Notes under the pieces: generated by a model
The model's input: only the letters and a program-made list of their open reading frames with translations
Databases searched by the model: none
What the model was told of the DNA's origin: nothing
NCBI GenBank assembly: GCA_033816765.1
Contig: CM066292.1
Coordinates: 3,782,001 to 3,846,000, forward strand
Origin: Nothopassalora personata
Lineage: Eukaryota; Ascomycota; Dothideomycetes; Mycosphaerellales; Mycosphaerellaceae
Reading direction: 5' to 3'
Length of the DNA: 64,000 nt
In this document: positions 33,246 through 43,196 of the stretch, piece after piece
How positions within the stretch are numbered: the stretch's first letter is position 1
Layout: the number at the start of each line of letters is the position of its first letter
Made by a program: the position numbers and the translations under genes

Positions 33246-33492
33246 TGTTAAGATGTAGCATCTTAGGGGGAGCTAATAGTTAGGTTGTAATCTAATAGCC
33301 TAAGGTATCTACGATAACTTAGTTTGTCGGAAGACACCTTCTCTCCCCTTTAGCTTAGATAGACATCTAACACAATCAACACATTGGTTCCTAATATATT
33401 GCTGCATGCCCTGTAGCTATTAGCTAGTTAAAGATTAATCTCTTACTCTACTCCGCTGCTAAATACGTATCCTATAAGGTCTTAACTTAACA
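33246..33492 (+). repeat. 3' LTR of the copia element (247 bp)
   Basis: Same length and ends as the 5' LTR. Flanks are TCCAT on the outer left and TAACT on the outer right, so no target-site duplication survives. Confidence 0.9.
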
Positions 33493-33985
33493 TAACTCTA
33501 TATAAGACCTTTAATTCGTCTATTGCGTATATAGTGCCTAAGAGGGCGAAGATAAGTAAGAGCTCCCGAAGGAATACCCTTACCTTCCTTATCGAATCCC
33601 CTCTAAAAGGCGTCGGCTCTTTTAGACGCGGTCGCGTCGTATGCGCTACGGCCGCGCCTCGTACTATAATATTATCGTTAGTAGTTATAGAGATAGAGGT
33701 AGGGGTTATAGTAGGGAGGTAATCTTCTCTCCTCCCTCCTATACGCTCTAGAGGCGGTACGCTTATAGCGCGTAAGATCTCTAGCCGCTCGATCTCCCGC
33801 TATATCTCTTACTCTTTAATCTTAGCCCGTAAGGCCTCTCTTCTCGTAACTAAGGCTACACGACGCGCCTACTACTATGCTCTAGGGCTTAGGGGCGGCG
33901 TAGGCGACTCGCCGTCGTATACGTCGTAATCGGGCTCTATAGCGTATATAGATTATAACGAAGGGAAGCTTTAGAACTATAAGGA
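33493..33985 (-). pseudogene. Ty3/gypsy Gag relic
   Basis: The minus strand reads as a Gag N-terminal region: an acidic start (YAIEPDYDVYDGESPTPP), a coiled coil (REALRAKIKE, REIERLEILRA), then the LKEPTPFRGDSIRKVRVFL capsid start. Its orientation equals that of the chromovirus integrase left of the copia element, so both may derive from one element whose middle was lost. Confidence 0.6.
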
Positions 33986-33999
33986 CCGTAAGGCTATAA

Positions 34000-34171
34000 G
34001 GGGATGTTGTAATGTATAGTACGCCTACGATCTTCTAATCGTAGATAAACTAAAGCTTACTTTCTTCTATCGACGCTATACGCGTCTCCTAGTGTACGTA
34101 TACGCGTTACGTGCGGTATGCTAAGCCGGGCATAGCCGCATTATATGTAAGGGTTAGCTATAGGCTACCCT
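34000..34171 (+). repeat. Truncated family-B LTR
   Basis: Matches the first 170 bases of the LTR at 24,620, including the ATAAGGGG tract before it, and stops after the CTACCCTTACA segment. Confidence 0.7.
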
Positions 34172-34200
34172 TACACCTTATACGAATAGGGAAAAGGATC

Positions 34201-34238
34201 CGTCTCTAGAAATACGTCTCTAGAAATACGTCTCTACA
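34201..34238. repeat. 14 bp tandem repeat at the transposon edge
   Basis: CGTCTCTAGAAATA occurs twice in tandem (34,201-34,214 and 34,215-34,228), followed by a partial third unit. Confidence 0.85.
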
Positions 34239-34360
34239 ATATAGTAGAACGTGCTGTATATTCTTAATTTTTGTATATACGGCTATGCTTAGTTATAAAT
34301 GGGGATATATATACACGTATAAACTAGGTTAATACGTAACATACGGTCGGCGCTACCGAT

Positions 34361-34420
34361 TGAATGTACAGGGCGTACATAGAATCTGCAGGTCGTACAT
34401 TGAATCTGCAGGGCGTATAT
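34361..34420. repeat. 20 bp tandem repeat, three units
   Basis: Three consecutive 20-base units at 34,361, 34,381 and 34,401. They share the core GAATSTGCAGGKCGTAYAT with one to four differences between units. They lie exactly at the passage from repeat-like to ordinary sequence. Confidence 0.85.
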
Positions 34421-34430
34421 CGGCGTTGTC

Positions 34431-35610
34431 GGTGTGTCGCTATAGCGATCCAAAATCGCATTGTCGTGCTGTTGTAGAACGCGCTGCACCAAACCGTGCC
34501 CTAATCGATCTTAGACGCTTCGCTAAGGCTCGCCGTGAGCGGACCAGCCCGACTGGTCATATGGCATTGGCTATACTAGAGGCGTCTGAGCTCGCTGAAG
34601 TAAGTGGTGCTGCACTCGACATTGTGGTATGCACGTGAAATGTGCAGTAAGTAGGGCACAACACATCTCCCGACAACTAGCAGGTCCTGCGAGTTGTCCT
34701 TCGTACGTTGCCAGAGGACGCGCAGGCGAGAAGACCACACGTCTAGTGCTGAGACAGTTGCCCCTGACTGGGGGAAATGAATCTGACGTCGGAGCCGTCG
34801 TCGACGCATTGGCACCCAGACTATGAGCCAACTTCACGAGGTGTCACCGGACCATGGCGTCTTGACTCCAGGAACCAGATCACAGCGACGAGCCTGGCAA
34901 GCGATCCATGAGGCCTCGCATACATTCTTGCAGTGCTTTTCGTGGAACGACATCCAGAAGGTGTTCATGCTTTCAGCCTTTTGCGGTCAGCGTGGTGTCT
35001 ACTGGAGCAATCACTGCTGACTTACAATCTCTTGTGCATGAGGTCTATGCTCAACCGGGGCGTGCTTCTCGGTCTCTGGCATGAAGTGCGCTTGTGGCTG
35101 TCGATGCACTTCCATGTGAAGAAGGGACAGGCAATATGTAAGTGCCTTGATGACAAGTGCTGTAAGTACAAAGGCTACGAAGAGATGGAAATAACGCTCC
35201 AGGAACGTCTTCACACGTATCGCCATGCTGTGGTGAAGGAGCGACAATGCTACGTACTACTCGACATGATGCAAGTGAGGATGGAACAATGCTCATGAGG
35301 CTCAGCTCTGCAATGTGGAGGTAGCAGATGTCGCGCTAAGTATCGGTACGTGCAAACCGGGTAGAAGTTTGATGCATGCGCCAATGGATATTTGATCGAA
35401 GAGCCCCTAAGTTCAGTGGGAGTGTGCACTTTACAAAAGACCGAGTGCCGAGGCGAACTCGTCGAGATTGTTCAACTCGGCGTCACTGATGCGCGCCACC
35501 AGCACACGACCGACATTCACTTACTTACCTCACTCATAACCTCCTAAAAGTTTACCGGGCCACCGCTAAAGCGCAGATCTGGCCGACCTGGCCGACCTCA
35601 TGTCAATGCA
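34431..35610. other. Intergenic region between the transposon block and PEX3
   Basis: Ordinary base composition. Several overlapping open frames on both strands, none longer than about 120 codons and none with a recognisable motif. A short phrase (TAGTAGAACGTGCTGTA, 34,242) recurs in altered form at 34,471. Promoter elements of PEX3 must lie near its right end. Confidence 0.4.
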
Positions 35611-37465
35611 ATGATTGCGAGTACTCGCCGATGGCTTAGACGAAATCGTACCAACCTGTTCATCGGGGCCGGTTTAATATCTGCCTCGTACTTAGCAGGA
35701 CAGTACGTCTTGAACAAAATACAGGAGGCCCGGCAGCGCATGAGCGAAGAGAAGACGGCGAAAGAGAAGTACGCAGATGACATAGAGATACAATGCTCCA
35801 AGAGACTGATGGGTTGCTAGCCTCCGGAGACGATTCGAGCAGAACCAAGAAGACTGTACATATACCGTTCTCGCACTACTCCCCACCATTCGCGATGAGA
35901 TTGTCAGCGCCCTCCCCGTCGAGCAGATCTCAGACCAACTACAGCAAGAGCGGCAGGAGCGATTGAAGAGGTTAGGGGCATCCGAGGCCGCCTCTTCAGA
36001 ATATCCTTCGGCGCCGCCCAGTGCCACCGACGACGACGGCCGAAGTCTTGCCAGTCTACAGAGCAGCAGCTATGTACATGCCAGCCAGGTTGCGCATAGC
36101 GCTCTCAACGACGGCGACTCCCCACAACAGCCCAAGCGCAGCAAGGCCAAGCTATGGCAGGACATGAAGATGAACTCAATTACGCGTGCATTAACCCTGA
36201 TATACAGCCTGTCCCTGCTCACCCTGCTCACCCGCATTCAACTCAATCTACTAGGTCGAAGGACGTACCTATCATCGGTGGTACAGCTTGCGTCGCCTCC
36301 GCCAGCCACGCAATCGTCGACGATATCTCTAGAGAACAAGGACGATGACAACTACGACAATGTCTATGGCAATGACTTTGAGACGAATCGCAAGTACCTC
36401 ACATTCAGCTGGTGGCTGTTGCACCGAGGTAGCAAGCAGATCATGGAGCGAGTGTCGGCGGCAGTGAAAGAGGTGTTCGGTCCGGTTAATATCCGAGAAG
36501 ATCTGAGTCTCGAGAGGCTGGCAGACTTGATCATGCAAGTGCGCAGGAAGGTGGAAGGTGCCACCGAGAGCGAGCGACGATCGATGCAGTGGCTGGGTTA
36601 CCTATTACCGCCGAAGAGGGAAGAGTCATTCGTGATCAGGCAGTCTGGCATGTCAGAGAGCGACGACTCTCCATCACCCAATGCGCAGGAGTTCGACCCG
36701 ATGGATGAAGACTTGATCAATGGATCCCTTCGCCGGCTATTGGACGAGACTAGTGATCTAGTAGAGTCCCCAACATTCTCCTATGTGCTAACGCGTCTGC
36801 TCGATGCAGCCTTCTCACATCTTGTCGACTATCGCATCGCGACCGAGGCATTCGAGGTCATCGGACAGGGTGCACCAGGTACAGAAGCAAGGATTGTTGA
36901 CATCACGGACAAGAAGTGCAAGTTGGCACACATTTTGCCAGTCTTCTGCAGACAGGCACATGTCATTGCAGCTGGCAGCGGTGAACTTGACACCATGGCC
37001 GGGCTTGCGGCTCAAGCGCCTCTGGGCAATGAGTATCTTTCCGCCATTGACCAAGTCGGCGACCTTGGTGCCTTTGCAGCTGTCATCTATTCGAGTAATT
37101 TCGAGTACGAAGTGCCTGCTGGCATGGATACGGCAGCCGCTGCCGTAGCAGCAGGCAGGCAATCGTCGCCACCAACTTACCATATGTCGACATCATGGAG
37201 CAGCCCGGCCTCTGTAGCTCAAGAAATTGTTGAACCACCACCTCGGAATGCTGCCGGAAACATGTCGGAGGAGAGCGAGGTGCTTGTTCCGAGCAATGCT
37301 GAAGCAGATAACCCCCCGGAGGCTGCACCACAACCCCCTGTCCAAACACAACTGGAGGAGACCACGAATACTGCTGGAAGTTTCGAGACTGCATGGCAAA
37401 AGGCAACATCGACAGCAGATGAAGATGAGAAGCCTCCTGATGACGAGGTCGTCAAGCTGACTTAA
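35611..37465 (+). CDS. pex3: Peroxisomal biogenesis factor 3 (peroxin-3)
   Basis: Two exons, 35,611-35,768 and 35,821-37,465, around a 52 nt intron (GTACGC...TTGCTAG) give 600 residues. The join restores the family sequence KENLRRRFEQNQEDCTYTVL. PEX3 anchors in the peroxisomal membrane, recruits the chaperone-receptor PEX19 and allows insertion of membrane proteins. Seen here: a basic N-terminus (RRWLRRNR) followed by one membrane segment (about 15-32, LFIGAGLISASYLAGQYV), the EQISDQLQQERQERL helix region, a second hydrophobic stretch (ITRALTLIYSLSLLTLLTRIQLNLLGR), FSWWLLHRG, and the late LEYEVPAG-like end of the conserved domain. The last 120 residues are a Pro/Glu/Ser-rich disordered tail, making it somewhat longer than average. 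Confidence 0.95.
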
Positions 37466-37774
37466 GGCATATGCATACAGATTCTGTTCGACTTAAGTCA
37501 TCTGTCTGTAAGATTAAGATACCCACGACCTCAAGGCATGAACTATCAACATATTGTACAGCCGGATCAGCTCTTGCGTGAGCTAGACCAGCCAAGCTGC
37601 TGCCGGAACCTGCAGATCCAACCTTCTTCGACCTCACCTCACCACCTCGAACATCAACATCACTTCTTCCCTTCGCCCTTCTTCTCATCCCTCCCCCTCG
37701 CTTCATAAAGTGCTTTCCTAAAGTCTTTCGTCAGAATTCCAAACCCTCGCGGCCTACTAACAGACGCCCCGAGC
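37466..37774. other. Gap between convergent genes
   Basis: Contains the 3' UTR of pex3 and that of the small minus-strand gene. A pyrimidine-rich run lies at 37,665-37,705. Nothing else. Confidence 0.4.
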
Positions 37775-37999
37775 TTACATCTTCTCGCCCTCCTTCCCAC
37801 CCTTTCCCTCCAATCGATCAAGACTTTCCTCAATCAGACCAATGTGCCCTCGCAGCGTGCCCTCAATTTCATCCAGTCTTGCTTCCTGTTCTTCGAGATT
37901 ATATGCCAGATGAGAGCGGAGGTGATATGTTGCGCCCCCGATGGCCGTCAAGTTGACAAGGCCGATGAGGAAGGTGGGCTTTTGGAACCAGGGAGCCAT
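37775..37999 (-). CDS. Small single-pass membrane protein, hypothetical
   Basis: A minus-strand frame with an ATG at 37,999 giving 74 residues. It has one hydrophobic segment at about 10-28 (FLIGLVNLTAIGGATYHL), then a charged amphipathic coiled coil (NLEEQEARLDEIEGTLRGHIGLIEESLDRLEG) and a Lys/Gly tail. This architecture recurs in small fungal mitochondrial or ER proteins, but I do not recognise the family. An upstream exon cannot be ruled out. Confidence 0.55.
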   Translation of the reverse strand: MAPWFQKPTFLIGLVNLTAIGGATYHLRSHLAYNLEEQEARLDEIEGTLRGHIGLIEESLDRLEGKGGKEGEKM

Positions 38000-38606
38000 T
38001 CTCAAGGTCACGCCGTTCTGTTCTGGGGTTCTGATGTGTGAGCTCGTCGATGTGCTGCAAACGGATTGGTGTAGGATATGCTAAGAGATGTTGTTGTTTG
38101 AGGGTGTTGAGAAGAATCGATGACGTAGAGATTGAGGACGATCTAGTGTAGACACGTGTATGCATTTTGCTTGGACGAGGCATAATTGAGAATTTGTCGA
38201 GGGAGGTCTGTCAGCTGAAAGAGGATGTATACCATCGCGATATCATGTCTTGGGAGCGGCAGCGGTGGACTGGTAGCTTAGATCTCTGTCGAAGCCACTG
38301 TGACGCCCTCGCCGTAGAGGTCGGGATGGTTCATAGTTTCCATTGCTTCAAATGAGTGATTGGGGGTTTTCCCATATGGGCTGTTTCCGAGAAGAGAGGT
38401 TGCGTACAATCGCAATATCACTTCTTGCGAGCTGCGACAGCCAGCTGATAGCTTAGCTATTCGTAGACTCATCGAAGCGACTGGCGCGCCCTCTCATATT
38501 CGCACAATATCTATGCAAGCGCCCCAACAACGAGCCGGGTATCTTCGTATCCTTCTTCTCCAATATAACTCCAACGCTAAGCCTCAATCCATGCTATTCT
38601 GTCTCC
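38000..38606. other. Gap containing an imperfect direct duplication
   Basis: 38,221-38,310 and 38,396-38,492 are similar (GAGGWTG...TACMATCGCRATATCA...GTAGCTTAG...CGAAGC...GCCCTC), roughly 70% by eye and offset by about 175 bases. No reading frame spans them. They may be remnants of a local tandem duplication. Confidence 0.45.
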
Positions 38607-41326
38607 CTACGAGCTCGAAACCTTTACACCGTAAAGCCGGAGGTGGGACTGCACTGGCTTTCTACAAACAGGACAATCGTGAATCTGGGCAGCGCATTCG
38701 TGGCAAGCGACGACATGCCCGCAAGCGTAGAAGGCTGTGTCCGTTTCCGCCTCGTAGCAGATTGAACAGCAGTTCTTGTCTTCTTCGGTAACGGTACCCG
38801 TCAATGTGAACTTGCCGTGCTTCTTGCCGTGTTTGAAACCTCCTGTGTACACGTTGCCGCTGCTCTTCTCGGTGAGTGTGCCCTGACCATGGGGCAGATC
38901 GTCCTCCCAGGTGCCGTTGTATATGTCGCCCGTGGTGTATGTCATCTTGCCGAAGCCGTGCTTCAAGCCGTGATTGAAGCTTCCGAGGTACTCATTACCG
39001 TCAAGAGAAATGAGATTGCCGCCGCCGTGGTAAGTCTGTAGCGAGAACAGGGTCAGTGATTATCTTGCCGGAGCGCTTCGTGCAGTGCACATCTCGATGC
39101 ATTGTTTACTGACGAAGCTGCTGATTGGGTTCTGCCGTCGTCAAAAACATCAACGCGAGCTGAACGTACCTTATCTTTCCATTCGCCCTCGTAATATGGG
39201 CGCCCTAGCCAATCGACTGTTCCATCGATTGCAGCCGGGTCCTCATCTTCGGTGCCAAATTCCGAATCCTGATCTACGTCTCTCATGATAATGTCTTCGC
39301 CATCCGTCAGATTCGGCTCGGGGGTGGAGAAGCTGGTTGCCTTTTGCAGTCTCACTTCCAGGCTATCGGTATCTGCGTCAGACGTGATATCCAATGGCTT
39401 AGCCCACGTCTCAACGCTGGTTGAAGCGGTCAAACTTGAAGCGGCATCTTCTCGCACATACATCACGAGTGATGTGACTTCGCTCGAATTCTCCTGGTAC
39501 CCGCTAAGCGAGCTGTCGTGACCGGCGATGCTCGGACCAGAATGCTTGTCTTTTGCCTGTTTTTCTGTGACCTTGGAAACTTTGCCCTGCTGGTAGGTGT
39601 ACCAGCCTCCTGCGATCCCACGCGGCCGGAGATAGGTGCTATATCTGGGCGAATGGAGAGGGCCACAATGGGTGATGAACGCATAGAGTTGATAAGAAGT
39701 ATCGCCAACTGTGACGCGCTCTTCGACGGCAACGCTGTTTGTGATCTTCTTCCACTTCCGGTCCTTCTTGTCATGTTCTTGGCGCTGTAGCTCCAGTATC
39801 AACAGCTCCGGCTGAGCGAGCGGCGCCAGTTCGTGATGCTTGTCAACTGCAGCTTGGATAGAACCATGTTCCTTCGTGTTCAAACGCCCAGGGCCAATTG
39901 CTGCACCGTCCTTTGGATTACAAGTGCCGATCATCCGTGCGAAAGCTTCAAATTCGTTCGGGATCTGTTCTTGCACAGCCTGTGCCAGCTTCCAAAGTAC
40001 CTCTGCCACATCCTTGTCGTCCTTGCTCCCATGCCGATCGCGCGTGTCGGCAGATAGCGTTTGACCTCGAGAGTACATCTTCAAAAGCACGATCTGTAGC
40101 CATTGCGCTAGAGAGGTGCTTGGACTAAGGCGCTGGACCAATTCTCGAAATGGTGCGTAGTGCAGTAATGGAACAGTTGCCGCAATGTAGGGGAAGGATC
40201 TGGTGAATGGTCGAAGGCCAAAAAGTGAGGCGATGTTGTCTGGGGATCTGTCATCGTGCTCCCAGAGACTATTCATACGAAATCATGTCAGTCATGCTCG
40301 AAGAATGCGCATCATCGTCACAGCAGCTTATGCTGAGCGTGAGATGCAGATTACACGACCCGTGTAACGACTTTCAACTCACCAATACGTTGGGTCCCGC
40401 ACGACTCGGATGTATGCGGTGAAAGAGAGCTTATCGTTCCTCAAGATCGCCCGCGGCTGGAACGGCTGTCGATGGTAGAAGTACCGGCGCGGGTCCTTCG
40501 TGAAGTACTTCCACCCATAATCTGGATTCTTCTTGTGGTAGTTGTGTGCCTCAGTCTGAAACTCATTCACGCGCGGCTCTGCGGGGTTATACATGACAAC
40601 CGCAATCTGCGCTGCCACTGATCGCCGCCTCTTGACCTTCTCAGCACCCTCAAGAACGGGAAATGGTGGATTGTCCAGTTCTTCCAGATCTTCCCACTCC
40701 GGGGACATCATGCTCACGCAGTCGATATAGACACAGAGATAGTCGGAGTCCCTGTTGCCCTTGGGGTAGAACTTGATCTGCCAGTCCAAGCCGCCTATCC
40801 GGACAATCTGTGAGCGCATAATCTTCTCGTTGTTGGGCTTCTCTTGCGTGCCGTTGAAAGCTTCCACGTGCCACTCTATCCTGCCACTGTCGATCGTTTC
40901 GAACTCGGGATCGTTCAGATCGAAGAAGGCCTGCTTCTCCCAGTGCTCGTGGTCTAAGGCGCTGTGATAGCGTTCTGGGTGGTCTGCGATCCACTGGCGC
41001 TCGTCCGCGCATGGCTCGGAGGTGTCCTCGATGATCTCGTGCCATCGCATGTGGGGTCGCTCATCGTCATCGCTTTCTTCGTCTTCGTGGTCGCTCTCAT
41101 CATCGTCGTTGTCTGAGTCGGAGTGCCGCTCATCGGCAGCTGGGACGGGTGGGTCTTGCTGGGGACTGGTCAGGGTGCCATCCCAATCTGCGAGCGGCGG
41201 CGGAGGAGGCCTGTCGTCGCTTCGAGGTAAAATGTCGTTCTGCGGCGGAAAGACTGACGCCGATACCGGATCGCCTGGCAGTGGTATAGCAGGCGGAGGT
41301 GGTGGTGCTGCGTCCTCTGCTTCCAT
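38607..41326 (-). CDS. MATH + UCH-like + MORN + RING fusion protein
   Basis: Three minus-strand exons (40,383-41,326, 39,170-40,268, 38,607-39,035) with introns of 114 and 134 nt (GTGAGT and GTACGT donors) give 823 residues. The ATG at 41,326 is the first in frame. A Pro-rich then highly acidic N-terminus (1-105) is followed by a MATH domain of the USP7 type (about 150-312, IEWHVEAF ... WQIKFYPKGN). Then comes a UCH/USP-like region (about 315-580) with the C-terminal YQLYAFITHCG...STYLRP piece. Four MORN repeats follow (about 668-765; YYEGEWKDK, EYLGSFNHGLKHGFG, IYNGTWEDD, VYTGGFKHGKKHG), and a C3HC4 RING (about 770-808; CSIC, ACGH, CHEC, CPVC). Intron 2 splits the first MORN unit, supporting the join. 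No Cys box (GATCYMNS type) is visible and the usual GHY is PRY, so the deubiquitinase part looks inactive. Probable ubiquitin-ligase-type scaffold; the function is inferred. Confidence 0.82.
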
Positions 41327-42056
41327 CGTGTACGGTGGTGCTAGGCGGCCGTGTGCTAGTTGTCTTGGTCTTGCTGTTCTCACGTCGCATTAGTATCTCG
41401 CTAGCTTTTGGAGCGTCTCCGCGGTATACAGCAGGCTGTGACAGGCAATACTGCTGTCTGGCTCCGAGATGGATGCGCTGTTGAAGCTAGTGTATAAGTG
41501 AGTTGTCGGTGATGTGGCTCATTCACATGTGAAGTCAAGCTCCTCCCCCACCAAGGCGGCTTAGTCGGCGGCAGCCTGTTTCATGTGAACAGTAGCAAAG
41601 TGACAGAGACTGTGCCTATCATGTCAGGCTCAAGGCAGCATAGACTCATCGACTCTCAGGATGCAGCGGCGCGAATTACTCAGGCAAGCAGCCGTATCAC
41701 ATCAAGCTCTATTCTATCCATATCGGAGCTCGCTAACGTTAGCCCGGTGCACCCTGCATTTGAAGCAAACACCCCACTACGGAGAGAGCAGGGATCAATA
41801 TACCGGCCACGCACCTTTCACCTGTGTTTGCCCAACATCATGTGGACTCATATATCACTTCTTCGCCAATCATGTCTGCCTATGAGAGTATCGTCGTCCA
41901 CGTCGAACCCGCTTGCATGGCACTAATGCGCATGCGCCCAAATCAATGGCCGTGCCTTGCGCAAGCGCGGCATACAGCTGCAGGCAGAGAGGGCGGCCTC
42001 GTGCCTCGTGCCCCGTGCATTATCGACGAAGTTGAGGGCGTTGTCGTTTGCGATGT
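41327..42056. other. Intergenic region
   Basis: Promoter of the MATH/RING gene on the right side of its start and the 3' end of deoxyhypusine synthase. Open frames on the plus strand are not supported by motifs. Confidence 0.4.
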
Positions 42057-43196
42057 TCAGGTTGCTTTCTCTGCCGGCTTCTCCACCTTCGCAAAAGTCG
42101 CTGCCACGATGAGTGGGAACGCAACAGTCGCTTCGGCGTACACCTTCACGCTTCGAGCGTCCGCCTTGATCTTGCCCCAGCTCACGGCTTCGTCTGGTCT
42201 TGCACCAGCATCAGACCCATCAAACTCTTGCGCCGTGTTGATATAGACAGCACTCTCTGCGCCATTGCGCATCAAGTTCGCATTGGCGATATGGTGTTTC
42301 ACAATGCCACCTCCGAGAATGATCATGCCAGTGCGCTTCGCTCGAACGGCCATGGTATTGATCTTGCGGATATCCTCGACAATGTCGACACGGATTTGCT
42401 GGGGCGATGTCTTAAAGGTGTGAAAGTAGAGCATATCTCCGAGACTGCCGTCTGTGAGTGCTGGGCAGAAGACAGGAATGTCATTCTTGTATGCCCAGTA
42501 GTAAACAGAGCTCTCGTCGTTGAGCTCCTTGCCAAGCCGGGCGATGATCTTGCTGGGTGTCCAGTGCAGCGGCTCCTTGTCATTCTTCGTTGCCTCTTGC
42601 TCCTCAAGCATTTTGTTCAGAATCGGTACAATCCAGTCTTCGAATCGGCAGTAATTGTCGTTGGGCACGAAGAGATTTCCGATGCGATTCATTCCTTTCG
42701 CGCGAAGAGTTGCACCTGCTGCATCGAAGGAGCCAAGATAAGTTTCACCAAGACATTTGATCAAGTCTTCTTCGACGCCACCTGCTGTAGTGACAATGGC
42801 AGAGACATGCTTATGTTGCACCAACCATCGCAGGGTTTCTCTCAAACCGGAGGAAATCAGGTTCGAGGTGTAGCCCAGAAATATCGTCGTCCTCTCGCCA
42901 GTTTCCGGATCGCGCCATGATCGCTGCAGCAAAACGAATCAACGACTGGGAAATGTGAAGGGCGGACGAATGAATCTGCCACCTACCATTCCATTGACTA
43001 TATCGGCGGCCTGTCCTATTGACGTAGCCTGAAACCCCACATTCGCCAAATTTTCTACCAGCTCTGCTACGGTGATGTTGCGATCCGCGAATGCATCGAA
43101 GTCCAGGCCTTTGACAGGGACAGCGCCCTCTGAAACAGGGTCCGACGGCTTGAGCACAGCATCTGTAGCGCCTGAAGGTGCCTCTTCGGAAGACAT
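42057..43196 (-). CDS. dys1: Deoxyhypusine synthase
   Basis: Two minus-strand exons (42,987-43,196 and 42,057-42,923) around a 63 nt intron (GTAGGT...TTGCTGCAG) give 358 residues, the normal size. The enzyme moves an aminobutyl group from spermidine to a lysine of eIF5A using NAD, the first step of hypusine formation in the cytosol. Recognised segments: VKGLDFDAF near the N-terminus, [64 protein letters not shown], and EAVSWGKI carrying the catalytic lysine. The ATG at 43,196 was chosen because it starts the typical Ser/Glu/Ala-rich N-terminus; an upstream in-frame ATG would add an unrelated extension. A long open frame on the opposite strand is a mirror of codon bias. Confidence 0.96.

Larger units (their letters stand above)
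27909..33492 (+). mobile_element. Ty1/copia LTR retrotransposon, structurally complete but RIP-inactivated
   Basis: A 5,584 bp element bounded by two 247 bp LTRs. In plus orientation the order is copia-type: Gag with a zinc-knuckle remnant (CLLYKKDHLIKDCPS, near 29,320), protease (LLDSCTLSYITN, near 29,705), integrase region (30,300-30,850), reverse transcriptase (KARLVVRGFL, ETFTPIVR, DVNNAFIESTLY, then YIDN near 32,170), and RNase H (TRYLRLYPNLSLVFSRHREG, 32,553-32,759). Trp codons are mostly TAG and no long ORF remains. The left side lies within a chromovirus integrase; the right side does not continue that integrase, so there is no simple target duplication. Confidence 0.88.
19093..34430. 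mobile_element. 15 kb nested block of RIP-mutated LTR retrotransposons
   Basis: The whole interval has RIP-like composition and no intact transposon gene. Relics of at least two chromodomain Ty3/gypsy elements, four LTR families, a structurally whole copia element, unidentified ORF fragments and a tRNA-like relic are interleaved in both orientations. Individual parts are listed separately. The edges to gene-bearing DNA are abrupt on the left and somewhat graded on the right (34,170-34,430). Confidence 0.9.

Noticed and set aside
34361..34420. Possible CRISPR-like array
   Set aside because: Three adjoining 20-base units without spacers in a fungal genome; an ordinary tandem repeat.
42048..42920. 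A 290-codon plus-strand frame across deoxyhypusine synthase
   Set aside because: It is exactly antisense to a strongly recognised coding exon and is explained by its codon bias.
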